A stretch of 64,000 nucleotides of DNA, taken from contig DASTWL010000007.1 in assembly GCA_035765895.1 (NCBI GenBank), forward strand, positions 25,161 through 89,160, in the 5' to 3' direction. The translations under genes were made by a program, and so were the position numbers. Positions within the stretch are counted from its first letter, which is position 1, and each line of letters begins with the position of its first letter. The notes beneath the pieces were generated by a model that did not search any database, was not told the DNA's origin, and was given only the letters and a program-made list of their open reading frames with translations. This DNA is from Verrucomicrobiia bacterium (lineage in GTDB: Bacteria; Verrucomicrobiota; Verrucomicrobiia; Limisphaerales; DSYF01). Shown one piece after another: positions 17,642 through 25,877 of the stretch.

Positions 17642-18247
17642 ATGTTTACAGGCATCGTTGTTGAAACCGGAACGGTCGAGCGCATCAAGCCGACCAAGAA
17701 GTCCATTGAAATCACCATTCGCGGCCGCAAGGCGCTGCGGGCGCTCAAGCTCGGCGACAGCCTTGCCGTCAACGGCTGTTGCCTGACCGTGGTCAAACTG
17801 GCGGCCCGCGGACGCGACCGGCTGGCGCAATTTGATTTGCTGCAGGAATCCTGGCGCCGGACGAATCTGCAGTTCACCGGCCCTGGTGCCCTGGTCAACC
17901 TTGAGCCTTCCCTGCGCGCCAACGGCGAACTGGGCGGGCATTTCGTCACCGGCCACGTGGACGGGCTGGGCCGGATTGTGCGGTGGGAACGCGCCGGCCA
18001 GGATCATGTCCTCGACATCGAAGCCCCGGCGGATGTCCGGCGCTACATCGTGTTCAAGGGCTCGGTGGCGGTGGACGGCATCAGCCTCACGGTGGCGGCC
18101 GTCACAAAAAAGGGATTCCGCATCTGGATCATTCCACACACCTTTGAGGTCACGGCCTTGTGCGAACGCAAGGTGGGCGACTACGTCAACCTTGAAGCGG
18201 ACATCCTCGGGAAATACGTCGAGCGCTTCCTCAGCGCCCGTTCGTAA
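17642..18247 (+). CDS. ribE: riboflavin synthase, alpha chain
   Basis: Dismutates two lumazines to riboflavin. The N-terminus is MFTGIVVETGTVE, and two lumazine-binding halves are visible: the first with LGDSLAVNGCCLTV, the second with GHFVTGHVDGLG and VDGISLTVAAV. The 201 residues fit the family. The ATG at 17642 is fixed by the conserved N-terminus. It is co-directional with ribD. Its 3' end overlaps the convergent small lipoprotein gene by 17 bases. Confidence 0.96.
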   Translation: MFTGIVVETGTVERIKPTKKSIEITIRGRKALRALKLGDSLAVNGCCLTVVKLAARGRDRLAQFDLLQESWRRTNLQFTGPGALVNLEPSLRANGELGGHFVTGHVDGLGRIVRWERAGQDHVLDIEAPADVRRYIVFKGSVAVDGISLTVAAVTKKGFRIWIIPHTFEVTALCERKVGDYVNLEADILGKYVERFLSARS

Positions 18248-18494
18248 ACTTGAACTGGCTCGAAGCCTCGGACGCCGGGGCCACCTGGCTGACCGAGCCG
18301 GCGGGAATGACGCGCTCCCGTCCGTTCGGGTCGGTGTAAACGAACACGGCATTGGCGCGATCGTAACGCGGCTTCCCGCGCGCCGAAATCATCTGACCGC
18401 CGTTGGTGACGATGGTGTAGTTGCGGGCGCACCCGGCCAGGCCGAAGGACAACAACAGCAGCAGGAATGCGGTTCGGAGCAATCGGGTGTTCAT
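18231..18494 (-). CDS. small YgdI/YgdR-like lipoprotein
   Basis: An 87-residue protein with a leucine-rich signal and lipobox (GLAGC), followed by the YgdI/YgdR (DUF903) core: YTIVTNGGQMISARGKP, then FVYTDPNGRERVIPAGSVSQV. This is an SH3-like fold of unknown role in enterobacterial lipoproteins. It is convergent with ribE. Confidence 0.85.
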   Translation of the reverse strand: MNTRLLRTAFLLLLLSFGLAGCARNYTIVTNGGQMISARGKPRYDRANAVFVYTDPNGRERVIPAGSVSQVAPASEASSQFKFTNGR

Positions 18495-18578
18495 AAACGC
18501 GATTTAGACCACCCGCCCTCCCGCCGTCAATGCACAATCCGGCGTTGCCATGCCCGCCATGCCGGTTATCGTGGGTGC

Positions 18579-18968
18579 ATGACAATCTGTCGCAAGCTGC
18601 TGCACACCCGTTATCGCGTCAACGACATCGAACGCACGGTTAAATTCTACCGGGAGGTGCTGGGGCTGGCGGAGGTCAGGCGCCACAAATCGCCGCGCGG
18701 CTCCGAACTGGTGTTCCTGAAGGCGCCGGAAAGCGAGGAACTGATCGAGATTTGCCATTACCCCAGTGCCGGCAGCGTGCAGGTGCAACCGGACCTGACG
18801 CATCTCGCGTTTCAAGTGGACAGCCTGGAAGCCTTCGCCGCCCACGCGGCGAAATTCGGGCTGAAATTTTCCGACGGTCCCACCACGACCTCAACCGGAA
18901 CGGTGTTTGCGTTCATCGATGCGCCGGAAGGTTACGAAATCGAGCTGATCCAGCGCTCGGGTTCGTAA
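18579..18968 (+). CDS. VOC family protein, lactoylglutathione lyase-like
   Basis: A 129-residue protein resembling glyoxalase I: LHTRYRVNDIERTVKFYREVLGL at the start, ELIEICHYP in the middle, DLTHLAFQVDSLEAF, and EGYEIELIQR at the end. Metal-ligand candidates are the His of LHTRY, Glu of ELIEI, His of THLAF and Glu of YEIELI. It lies 12 bases ahead of folP on the same strand, so the two may be co-transcribed, but the metabolic link is not obvious. The thiol cofactor is unknown. Confidence 0.85.
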   Translation: MTICRKLLHTRYRVNDIERTVKFYREVLGLAEVRRHKSPRGSELVFLKAPESEELIEICHYPSAGSVQVQPDLTHLAFQVDSLEAFAAHAAKFGLKFSDGPTTTSTGTVFAFIDAPEGYEIELIQRSGS

Positions 18969-18980
18969 CGGCGCCTGTGC

Positions 18981-19847
18981 ATGCGGTTTCACGCCCGCCA
19001 GTTTGAGTTCGAGTTCCCGCGACCGGCCCTGGTCATGGGCGTGGTCAACGTCACGCCCGATTCGTTTTCCGATGGCGGGCAGTTTTTGCAACCCGAAGCG
19101 GCCCTGGCCCATGCGCAGATGCTGGTGCGGGAGGGCGCCGAGATTCTGGACGTGGGCGGCGAATCGACCCGGCCGGGTTCGCCCGGCGTGGACGAAACGG
19201 AGGAATTGCGCCGGGTGATTCCCGTGATTGAAGCGCTGGCCGGCCGCGTGCCGGTGCCCATCTCCATCGACACCGTCAAGCCGGCCGTGGCGCGGGCCGC
19301 GCTGGCCGCCGGCGCCAGTCTCGTAAACGACGTGGCCGCCCATCGCGCGGAGCCGGAAATGTGGCGGCTCGTCGCGGAGGCCGGAGCAGGCTATGTTTGC
19401 ATGCACATGCAAGGCACCCCCGCCACGATGCAGACCGCGCCGCACTACGAGGACGTGGTGCGGGAGGTTGGTGCGTTCTTCGCCGAACGGCTGGAGCGGC
19501 TGGCCGCCGCCGGGGTGGCGCCGGAGCAAGTGGCGCTGGATCCGGGCATCGGCTTCGGCAAGAGCACGACGCACAATTTACAGTTGCTCGCCGCACTGGG
19601 GAGTTTTACAAGGTTCGCACGCCCGCTGGTGCTCGGCGTTTCGCGCAAATCATTCATTGGAAACATTGTGCCGGCGCCGGTTACAGAACGGTTGCCGGGC
19701 TCGCTGGCTTGCGCCAGTCTGGCGGTGGCCCGCGGGGTGCAAATCATCCGGGCGCATGACGTGGCGGCAACCTGTCAGGCGGTGCGCGTGGCGGAAGCAA
19801 TAACGAAGGCAACACGTGACTTGGGACACATTCAAAACCGGAATTGA
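18981..19847 (+). CDS. folP: dihydropteroate synthase
   Basis: Condenses pterin pyrophosphate with p-aminobenzoate in folate synthesis. It is 288 residues with MGVVNVTPDSFSDGG near residue 20, the ILDVGGESTRPG loop, a VNDVAAHR segment, and LVLGVSRKSFIGN. These cover the substrate loops and the C-terminal pyrophosphate-binding strand. Its last 32 bases overlap the cdaA start, which suggests translational coupling to the c-di-AMP operon. folA and thyA lie just beyond on the other strand. Confidence 0.96.
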   Translation: MRFHARQFEFEFPRPALVMGVVNVTPDSFSDGGQFLQPEAALAHAQMLVREGAEILDVGGESTRPGSPGVDETEELRRVIPVIEALAGRVPVPISIDTVKPAVARAALAAGASLVNDVAAHRAEPEMWRLVAEAGAGYVCMHMQGTPATMQTAPHYEDVVREVGAFFAERLERLAAAGVAPEQVALDPGIGFGKSTTHNLQLLAALGSFTRFARPLVLGVSRKSFIGNIVPAPVTERLPGSLACASLAVARGVQIIRAHDVAATCQAVRVAEAITKATRDLGHIQNRN

Positions 19848-20703
19848 AAGCGGCTGGTGGCGACCGCCGCTGGAGATCCTCATTTTGACGGTGGGGTTCT
19901 ACACGGCCTTCCGCTTCATCCGCGGCACCCGGGGCGCACCGGTGGTGACCGGTTTCCTTGTTGTGTTGCTGGCGCTCACCATCATCACCCTGCTCCTCAA
20001 GCTGGAGGTTTTGAGCCGGCTGCTTTCGAACTTCTTCGCCTTCTTCGCGCTGGCGGTGCTGGTGATTTTCCAGCCCGAGTTGCGGCGGATGCTCGCCGAA
20101 TTGGGCAACCTCCCGACCTTGAAGGGCGCGCACGAACAGCGCGAGAACATCGAAGTCATCATTCGAACGTGCGAACGCCTTTCGGAAGTGCGCATCGGTG
20201 CCTTGATCGCCATCGAACAGTCGATCCATCTTCAGGAGGCGGTGGAATCGGGCATCGTGGTGGATTGCGAGGCGACGCCCGAAATGCTCGAAACCATTTT
20301 CTTTCCCAACAATGCCGTGCACGACGGCGGGGTCATCATGAAAGGTGATCGCATTGCCTACGCCGCGTGCATCTTCCCGCTGACCCAGCGGCAGGACATC
20401 AGCAAATCGCTCGGCACCCGGCACCGGGCCGCCATCGGTCTGACCGAGGAAACCGACGCCGTCGTGGTGGTGGTTTCCGAGGAAACCGGCGCCGTGTCCT
20501 ACGCCTACAAGGGGCATCTGACGCGGGGCGTGACCCTGCAGGAGCTGCGGGCGTTTCTTACGTCGCTGCTGGTGGAACCGGCCAAGACCCGCGGCATGTT
20601 GTCCTGGGTGCGCGGCCGTTTCACCGACCGCCAGGCGCACGAACCCGCGCCAGCCCTGTTCCCGAAGGATGAATCGCAGCCTGATTCGACGAGCGGCCAA
20701 TGA
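19816..20703 (+). CDS. cdaA: diadenylate cyclase CdaA
   Basis: Makes cyclic di-AMP from two ATP at the membrane. It is 295 residues from a GTG start. Three hydrophobic helices lie at about 15-85, followed by the DisA_N-type cyclase domain with the catalytic VHDGGVIM motif and GTRHRAAIGLTEE. It is followed, with 4-base ATGA overlaps, by cdaR and glmM, the conserved order of the CdaA system in Firmicutes. The GTG start places it 32 bases inside folP. No c-di-AMP phosphodiesterase is visible in the window. Confidence 0.95.
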   Translation: MTWDTFKTGIESGWWRPPLEILILTVGFYTAFRFIRGTRGAPVVTGFLVVLLALTIITLLLKLEVLSRLLSNFFAFFALAVLVIFQPELRRMLAELGNLPTLKGAHEQRENIEVIIRTCERLSEVRIGALIAIEQSIHLQEAVESGIVVDCEATPEMLETIFFPNNAVHDGGVIMKGDRIAYAACIFPLTQRQDISKSLGTRHRAAIGLTEETDAVVVVVSEETGAVSYAYKGHLTRGVTLQELRAFLTSLLVEPAKTRGMLSWVRGRFTDRQAHEPAPALFPKDESQPDSTSGQ

Positions 20704-21158
20704 TCAAAATCCTGCATTATTTGTTCATTCGCGACTGGCCGCTGAAAGTGTTCTCCCTGGCTTTGGCGGTGCTGACGTGGCTGGCCGTTTCCTTCTCCAT
20801 CCGCAAGGAGGTGGTCAGCGTGGCCGGTCCCGTCTCCACGTCCGAGCGCACCTTCTACGATTTGCGCGTGGTGGTCATGTCCACGGCCGCCGACGTGCAT
20901 GATTACACCGTGCAACCGGCGGAAGTGGATGTCACGGTGCAGGGCGACGAGGCGGTGCTGAACCATTTGCAGCGCGACCAGATTCATCCCATGGTGGACC
21001 TGACCGACATTGCGTCCGCCGACAACCTGCGCAAGCGCATCCAGGTCTTCACGCCACCGGGAGTCACCTTCACCAAGGTGACTCCGGAAGAGGTTGACGT
21101 CATTGTCCCGCCGGCCACCACCCCCTCCGAACCCTCTCCGTCCGCAACCAATCCATGA
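20700..21158 (+). CDS. cdaR: CdaR/YbbR-domain regulator of CdaA
   Basis: A 152-residue protein with an N-terminal transmembrane helix (VFSLALAVLTWLAVSF) and an extracytoplasmic part that fits about one YbbR domain (VVVMSTAADVHDYTV, EVDVTVQGDEAVLNHL). Bacillus CdaR has about four such domains, so this is a minimal form. Family members bind CdaA and modulate its activity. The start overlaps the cdaA stop, and the stop overlaps the glmM start, by 4 bases each. Confidence 0.86.
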   Translation: MIKILHYLFIRDWPLKVFSLALAVLTWLAVSFSIRKEVVSVAGPVSTSERTFYDLRVVVMSTAADVHDYTVQPAEVDVTVQGDEAVLNHLQRDQIHPMVDLTDIASADNLRKRIQVFTPPGVTFTKVTPEEVDVIVPPATTPSEPSPSATNP

Positions 21159-22537
21159 ACAAACCCGCAAAAATTTTCGGCACCGACGGCGTTCGCGGTG
21201 TGGCCAACATCGAACCCGTCACGGCGGAAATCGCGCTCAAGCTCGGCCGCGCCGCCGCCCACGTCTTCAAGAACCTGGAAACCGAGGCCCGCGGTCACGG
21301 CCGGCACCAAATCGTCATCGGCAAGGATACGCGGCTCTCGGGTTACATGCTCGAAAACGCCATCTCGTCCGGCGTCCTGTCCATGGGCGTGGACGTGCTG
21401 TTTATCGGTCCCCTGCCCACTCCGGGCGTCGCGTATGTGACGCGCAGCCTGCGCGCCGACGCCGGCATCGTCATCACTGCTTCGCACAATCCCTACGCCG
21501 ACAACGGCATCAAATTTTTCCGCGCCGACGGCTACAAGCTGGATGACGCCATCGAAGCGCAGATCGAGGACCTCGTGTTCAGCGGGGAAATCGAAAACAT
21601 CCGGCCCACGGCGGACGCCATCGGCAAGGCGGTGCGCATTGACGACGCCCTCGGCCGCTACATCGAATTCACCAAGGCGTCCTTCCCCCGCGGCATGACG
21701 CTCGACGGTGTGCGTGTCGTGGTGGATTGCGCGCACGGCGCGGCCTACAAGGCCACGCCCTGCGTGTTGCGCGAACTGGGCGCGGAAACCATCGTCTATG
21801 GCAACCAGCCCACCGGCCGCAACATCAACCTCGACTGCGGTTCGATGCACCCCGAAGCCGTCTGCGCCCGCGTGCGCGAAAACGGCGCGCACCTCGGAAT
21901 TGCCCACGACGGCGACGCCGACCGCGTGCTGCTGTGCGATGAAAAGGGCGAATTGATCGACGGTGACGACATCATGGCCATCGCCGCGCTGGACATGCTG
22001 GCGCAAGGCACGCTGGCGGAAAAGACCCTGGTGTCCACGGTCATGAGCAACGCGGGCCTCGACGCCGCCATCGGCGCGGCTGGGGGGCGCGTGCTGCGGA
22101 CCGCCGTGGGTGACAAGAACGTAATCGATGAAATGCTCCGCGGCGGATTCAACCTTGGCGGCGAACAGAGCGGCCACATGATTTTCCGCGATCACGCCAC
22201 CACCGGCGACGGCTTGGTGGCGGCCCTGCAGGTGCTGCGCATCATGAAGCAACGCGGCGAACCGTTGTCCAAGTTGAAGCAGTGCTGGACGCGTTATCCC
22301 CAGCTTGTGACCAACATCAAGGTGCGCGAAAAGAAGCCCTTCGAACAACTGGACGGTGTGCTCAACCTCGTCCGTCAGGCCGAAGCCGTCGTCCAGCCGC
22401 AAGGCGGCCGGGTCTTCCTCCGCTACTCCGGAACGGAACCGAAGGCTCGGTTGTTGATGGAAGGCCGCAACGAAGCGGAGCTGCGCAAATGGTCCCAGGC
22501 CATTGCGGACGCCGTCCGCAAGCAAGTTGGAACATGA
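21155..22537 (+). CDS. glmM: phosphoglucosamine mutase
   Basis: Interconverts glucosamine-6-phosphate and glucosamine-1-phosphate for peptidoglycan and lipopolysaccharide precursors. It is 460 residues. The phosphorylated serine is Ser110 in ITASHNPYADNG. The metal-binding loop is DGDADRVLL, the sugar loop GGEQSGH, and the C-terminal phosphate site YSGTEPKARLL. In the CdaA system GlmM also contacts and restrains the cyclase, so the fixed neighbourhood links wall synthesis to c-di-AMP. Confidence 0.97.
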   Translation: MNKPAKIFGTDGVRGVANIEPVTAEIALKLGRAAAHVFKNLETEARGHGRHQIVIGKDTRLSGYMLENAISSGVLSMGVDVLFIGPLPTPGVAYVTRSLRADAGIVITASHNPYADNGIKFFRADGYKLDDAIEAQIEDLVFSGEIENIRPTADAIGKAVRIDDALGRYIEFTKASFPRGMTLDGVRVVVDCAHGAAYKATPCVLRELGAETIVYGNQPTGRNINLDCGSMHPEAVCARVRENGAHLGIAHDGDADRVLLCDEKGELIDGDDIMAIAALDMLAQGTLAEKTLVSTVMSNAGLDAAIGAAGGRVLRTAVGDKNVIDEMLRGGFNLGGEQSGHMIFRDHATTGDGLVAALQVLRIMKQRGEPLSKLKQCWTRYPQLVTNIKVREKKPFEQLDGVLNLVRQAEAVVQPQGGRVFLRYSGTEPKARLLMEGRNEAELRKWSQAIADAVRKQVGT

Positions 22538-22565
22538 ACCGCCCAACGGGCTTGTTTCGCCACGC

Positions 22566-23039
22566 CTAGCTGCCGCTCCGGCGGCGATACCGACAAATGT
22601 CAAACTCCGACGTTTCGCGAATGGTTTCGGCCAGCTCGAAGAGCCCTTCAAACGGCGGGAACAGCACGTCGCCGGCAACCTCGCGTTTCACCACGGTGAG
22701 CAGCAATTCGGCACAAAGTGGCAAGGCCTGCCGGTAAATCTCGGCGCCGCCGGCGATGAAAATCGTGCGCGGGTCGTCCTCAGCCAGGGGGAGCTGGTCC
22801 AGTCCGGCCGCGACCTTTACTCCGGAATGCGTCCAGTCGCTCCGCGTCAGCACGATGGTTTCGCGTCCCGGCAACGGGCGTCCGATGGACTCGAAGGTCT
22901 TGCGCCCCATGACCAGCACCTGCCCCATCGTCACCTGTTTGAACCACTTGAAGTCCTCGGGCAAATGCCACGGGATTTTATTGCCGTTCCCAATGACGCG
23001 GTTGAGCGACATGGCGGCTATGGCGGTAAAAACTTTCAT
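22566..23039 (-). CDS. folA: dihydrofolate reductase
   Basis: NADPH-dependent reduction of dihydrofolate. It is 157 residues and begins MKVFTAIAAMSLNRVIGNG. It contains KIPWHLPEDFKWFK with the active-site acid in PED, and GRKTFESIGRPLPGR for cofactor binding, then FIAGGAEIYRQAL. It lies on the minus strand, 98 bases after thyA, and is probably co-transcribed with it. It converges on glmM with a 28-base gap. Confidence 0.95.
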   Translation of the reverse strand: MKVFTAIAAMSLNRVIGNGNKIPWHLPEDFKWFKQVTMGQVLVMGRKTFESIGRPLPGRETIVLTRSDWTHSGVKVAAGLDQLPLAEDDPRTIFIAGGAEIYRQALPLCAELLLTVVKREVAGDVLFPPFEGLFELAETIRETSEFDICRYRRRSGS

Positions 23040-23137
23040 GGCTTCAAGGTGCAGATTGAAAATTGCAAGTTGTGGAGGCGGCCGTGAGCAGGAAAACCTG
23101 CGACCCGAAACAAACGTTCAGCCGGCAACACCGTGTC

Positions 23138-23932
23138 TCACACCGCCACCGGCGCCTTGATGGCTGGGTGCGGGTCATAACCTTCCAGCGTGAAGTCCTC
23201 AAACTGGAAGTCATGAATGTTCTTCACCGCCGGATTCAGTTTCATGCGCGGCAACGGGCGCGGTTCGCGGCTGAGTTGCAGCTTCACCTGTTCGAGGTGG
23301 TTCGCGTAGATGTGCAGATCGCCGAAGGTATGAACGAAATCGCCGGGCTTGAGATCCGTCACTTGCGCCACCATCAAGGTGAGCAGCGCATAGCTGGCGA
23401 TGTTGAACGGCACGCCAAGAAACAAATCGGCGCTGCGCTGGTAAAGCTGGCAGGACAGTTCGCCGTCCTGCACAAAAAATTGAAACAACGTGTGGCACGG
23501 CGGTAGCGCCATGCCTTCGATCTCGCCGGGATTCCACGCCGTGACAATGAGCCGCCGGCTGTCCGGATTGCGGCGAATCTGTTCGATGACCGTGTCAATC
23601 TGGTTGATGGACCGGCCATCGCCACTGCGCCAGTCCGTCCATTGCGCCCCATAGACCCGCCCGAGGTTGCCGGTGGTGTCCGCCCATTCGTTCCAGATCG
23701 TCACGCCGCGTTCCTGGAGCCAGCGCACATTCGTTTCGCCCCGCAAAAACCAGAGCAATTCGTAGATGATGGACTTAAGGTGAACCTTCTTGGTCGTGAC
23801 GAGCGGAAAGCTGGAGCGCAAATCAAAGCGCGCCTGCGCCCCGAAGAGCGAGTAAGTGCCCGTGCCCGTGCGGTCGGCCTTGAACTTCCCGTGGTCAAGC
23901 ACGTGGCGGAGGAGATCGAGATACGGCTTCAT
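23138..23932 (-). CDS. thyA: thymidylate synthase
   Basis: Methylates dUMP to dTMP using methylene-tetrahydrofolate. From the second of two adjacent ATG codons (23932) it is 264 residues and the nucleophile in PPCHTLFQF is Cys146, the same length and number as the E. coli enzyme. Other motifs are [29 protein letters not shown] and [11 protein letters not shown]. It is the first gene of a thyA-folA pair that recycles the dihydrofolate it produces. Confidence 0.97.
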   Translation of the reverse strand: MKPYLDLLRHVLDHGKFKADRTGTGTYSLFGAQARFDLRSSFPLVTTKKVHLKSIIYELLWFLRGETNVRWLQERGVTIWNEWADTTGNLGRVYGAQWTDWRSGDGRSINQIDTVIEQIRRNPDSRRLIVTAWNPGEIEGMALPPCHTLFQFFVQDGELSCQLYQRSADLFLGVPFNIASYALLTLMVAQVTDLKPGDFVHTFGDLHIYANHLEQVKLQLSREPRPLPRMKLNPAVKNIHDFQFEDFTLEGYDPHPAIKAPVAV

Positions 23933-24136
23933 CAAAACTGGGCAGCCATTTAAGCCGGAACGCTGTCAAAAGGCAAAACATCCAGCGTGCTTGAGTTTAG
24001 TTGTGGTTCCGCCCGCCCCGCCAGAACCCCGGGATCCAGCCCCGGCCGGACCGGTTGAACCCCGCCGTCGGCCCCGGCTGGCGCCCCTTGCACGCCCTTC
24101 TTTACAGCCACAGAAGCGGGGACTATGCTCGCGCCC

Positions 24137-24811
24137 ATGGCTTCGAATTACGATTCAACCGAGTTTGTGGACAGCGATTTTCAAGCGCACAAGACGCCCG
24201 CCGCCAGCGCCGGATTCGCCTCCCTCTCCCCCCGCGCCCCCACGCGCGAGGAAGTTGACCTCAAGGTCACCGAAGCGCAGCAAAAACTGGCCGAGCTCAA
24301 GCGTGTGCAGGAGGAACTCGAGCGGGAACGGGCCGCCCTCGAAGAAACGCGGCGCCGCCAGCTGGAATTGACGAACGGCCGGCAGGAGATGATCCAGCAT
24401 CTGAGCCGCGGTCTTGAATTGTTGGAAAAGGCGGAATTCGACGCCCGGCGGGAAGCCGAGCAGATGAAGCTCGTCATCGCCGAGTTTCGGACCGCGCACG
24501 ACCAGCTCAACGGCATCAACGAGGAAACCTGGAACAAGGAAAGTTTTGAAACCGAGCTGTCCCGGGCCCTGGCCGTGGTCGAAAACGCCCGAATGGAATG
24601 GAACGCGGCCCGGCTGCGTTTCCCGATTCTTTCCGGGCAACGGCCGGAACCTCAAAGCAGCAGTGACCGCCAGCCCGCGACCGCGCCTTCACTGCTGGCG
24701 AATCAGAGTCTCTTCAACCTGTGCAAATTGGGGCTCGCCCTCACCTGGCCGCTGGCCGTCGTGGCGCTGGCTGGCATGGGCGTCATGATCTTCCTCGCGT
24801 TGCGGCACTGA
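24137..24811 (+). CDS. coiled-coil protein with a C-terminal membrane anchor
   Basis: No family recognised. About 224 residues: a Ser/Pro-rich N-terminus, then a long charged heptad-like region at about 40-130 rich in Glu, Arg, Gln and Leu (EAQQKLAELKRVQEEL). A second helical part precedes a single hydrophobic helix near the C-terminus (TWPLAVVALAGMGVMIFLAL). It looks like a tail-anchored cytoplasmic coiled coil. The ATG at 24137 is preferred over 24125. The next gene starts 10 bases later and is of the same general design, so the two may act together. Confidence 0.7.
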   Translation: MASNYDSTEFVDSDFQAHKTPAASAGFASLSPRAPTREEVDLKVTEAQQKLAELKRVQEELERERAALEETRRRQLELTNGRQEMIQHLSRGLELLEKAEFDARREAEQMKLVIAEFRTAHDQLNGINEETWNKESFETELSRALAVVENARMEWNAARLRFPILSGQRPEPQSSSDRQPATAPSLLANQSLFNLCKLGLALTWPLAVVALAGMGVMIFLALRH

Positions 24812-24821
24812 TGGCTTCCGC

Positions 24822-25334
24822 ATGGCCTGGTTCAAAAAAAAGGCCGATCCGATTTCCGACCGCGCCCGGGCTTTGAATGCCGAGATCGCGGCGCTGGAGC
24901 AAAAGATCAAGCGCTACGAGTCGCAAGTTGACGGCCAAACCACCGGCCCGCGCCTGCGTTCGACCGCCATGCCGCGCCAGGCCGCCGCCCCGAAACCGGA
25001 GCCGCCGCCCACACCGACCGCGCCCGTCTTTGAAAAGGTGGATACGGCGCGGTTGATGAAGCCGGTTGAACCGCCGGCCACCGCGGAGCATTTCAATGAA
25101 TTCGGCGTGCGCAAATACGATCTGCCCGCGCTGCTGCGACGTTGGCGGGAGCATTTCCGCGCCCCGACTGCGAGCAATCCCAAGCTGGTCAATTATCTGG
25201 CCGCCGGGGGTATTCAGGGCATGCGTCCGCTGCGCCGGGAAAAGCGCATTGCCCGGAATCGCTTCCTCGCGCTGGTGGCCATTTTGTTGCTGGCGCTGAT
25301 CGGGTTGATTGCCGTCTTTGTCCACGGACACTAA
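24822..25334 (+). CDS. small coiled-coil protein with a C-terminal membrane helix
   Basis: No family recognised. It has 170 residues: a basic start (MAWFKKKAD), a short heptad region (ALNAEIAALEQKIKRYES), a Pro/Ala-rich linker, a helical segment containing FNEFGVRKYDLPALLRRWREHF, and a terminal transmembrane helix (FLALVAILLLALIGLIAVFV). Only about five residues would lie beyond the helix. Spacing of 10 bases from the preceding gene supports an operon. Conservation in related genomes would show whether it is a real pair. Confidence 0.7.
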   Translation: MAWFKKKADPISDRARALNAEIAALEQKIKRYESQVDGQTTGPRLRSTAMPRQAAAPKPEPPPTPTAPVFEKVDTARLMKPVEPPATAEHFNEFGVRKYDLPALLRRWREHFRAPTASNPKLVNYLAAGGIQGMRPLRREKRIARNRFLALVAILLLALIGLIAVFVHGH

Positions 25335-25345
25335 CACCGCGAGCC

Positions 25346-25846
25346 ATGAACGCTGCGCCCATTACCTCGCTGCCCATTGCCACCAACGCCGGGACGTTTA
25401 CCGCTCATTATTCGATGCAAGGGCTCTGCGCCCTGGACTTCCCACCAGCCGGAAAAGGAACCCCGAGACGCCCCATCCCGCCGGTGGGAAACATTCACGC
25501 CTGGCACCAGCTCACCACCGAAGCCGTGGCAAACATTCTCGTCGGCCGCACGCCGCGTGAACTTCCGCCGCTCGATTTGTCGGTCGGAACGGATTTCCAA
25601 CGCCGCGTGTGGGAGGAGATGACGTGGACTCCGTGTGGCGAAACGCGCAGTTACGCCGAAATCGCCCAAGCCATTGGCCGGCCCAAAGCGGTCCGCGCCG
25701 TCGGCGGCGCCTGCGGAGCGAACCCGATTCCACTCCTGATTCCCTGTCATCGCGTGCTGGCCGCGGGCGGCAAGCTGGGCGGTTTCAGCGGCGGTTTGGA
25801 ATGGAAGCGAAAGTTGCTGGCCATTGAAGGCATTGTGATGTGCTGA
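25346..25846 (+). CDS. ogt: methylated-DNA-[protein]-cysteine S-methyltransferase
   Basis: Suicide repair of O6-alkylguanine in DNA. It is 166 residues with the acceptor cysteine in LLIPCHRVLAA, the helix-turn-helix TRSYAEIAQAIGRPKAVRAVG, and the GGFSGGLEWKRKLL tail. The ATG at 25346 excludes a long upstream extension. It lies 11 bases downstream of the coiled-coil pair and converges on the transporter genes. A second, Ada-type, alkyltransferase is at 34600. Confidence 0.93.
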   Translation: MNAAPITSLPIATNAGTFTAHYSMQGLCALDFPPAGKGTPRRPIPPVGNIHAWHQLTTEAVANILVGRTPRELPPLDLSVGTDFQRRVWEEMTWTPCGETRSYAEIAQAIGRPKAVRAVGGACGANPIPLLIPCHRVLAAGGKLGGFSGGLEWKRKLLAIEGIVMC

Positions 25847-25877
25847 GCCACTGCCGGCCGGCGCAACGTCGCGGCGT

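Noticed and set aside
20984..22678. 564-codon minus-strand frame
   Set aside because: Antisense to glmM and cdaR; no recognisable domains.
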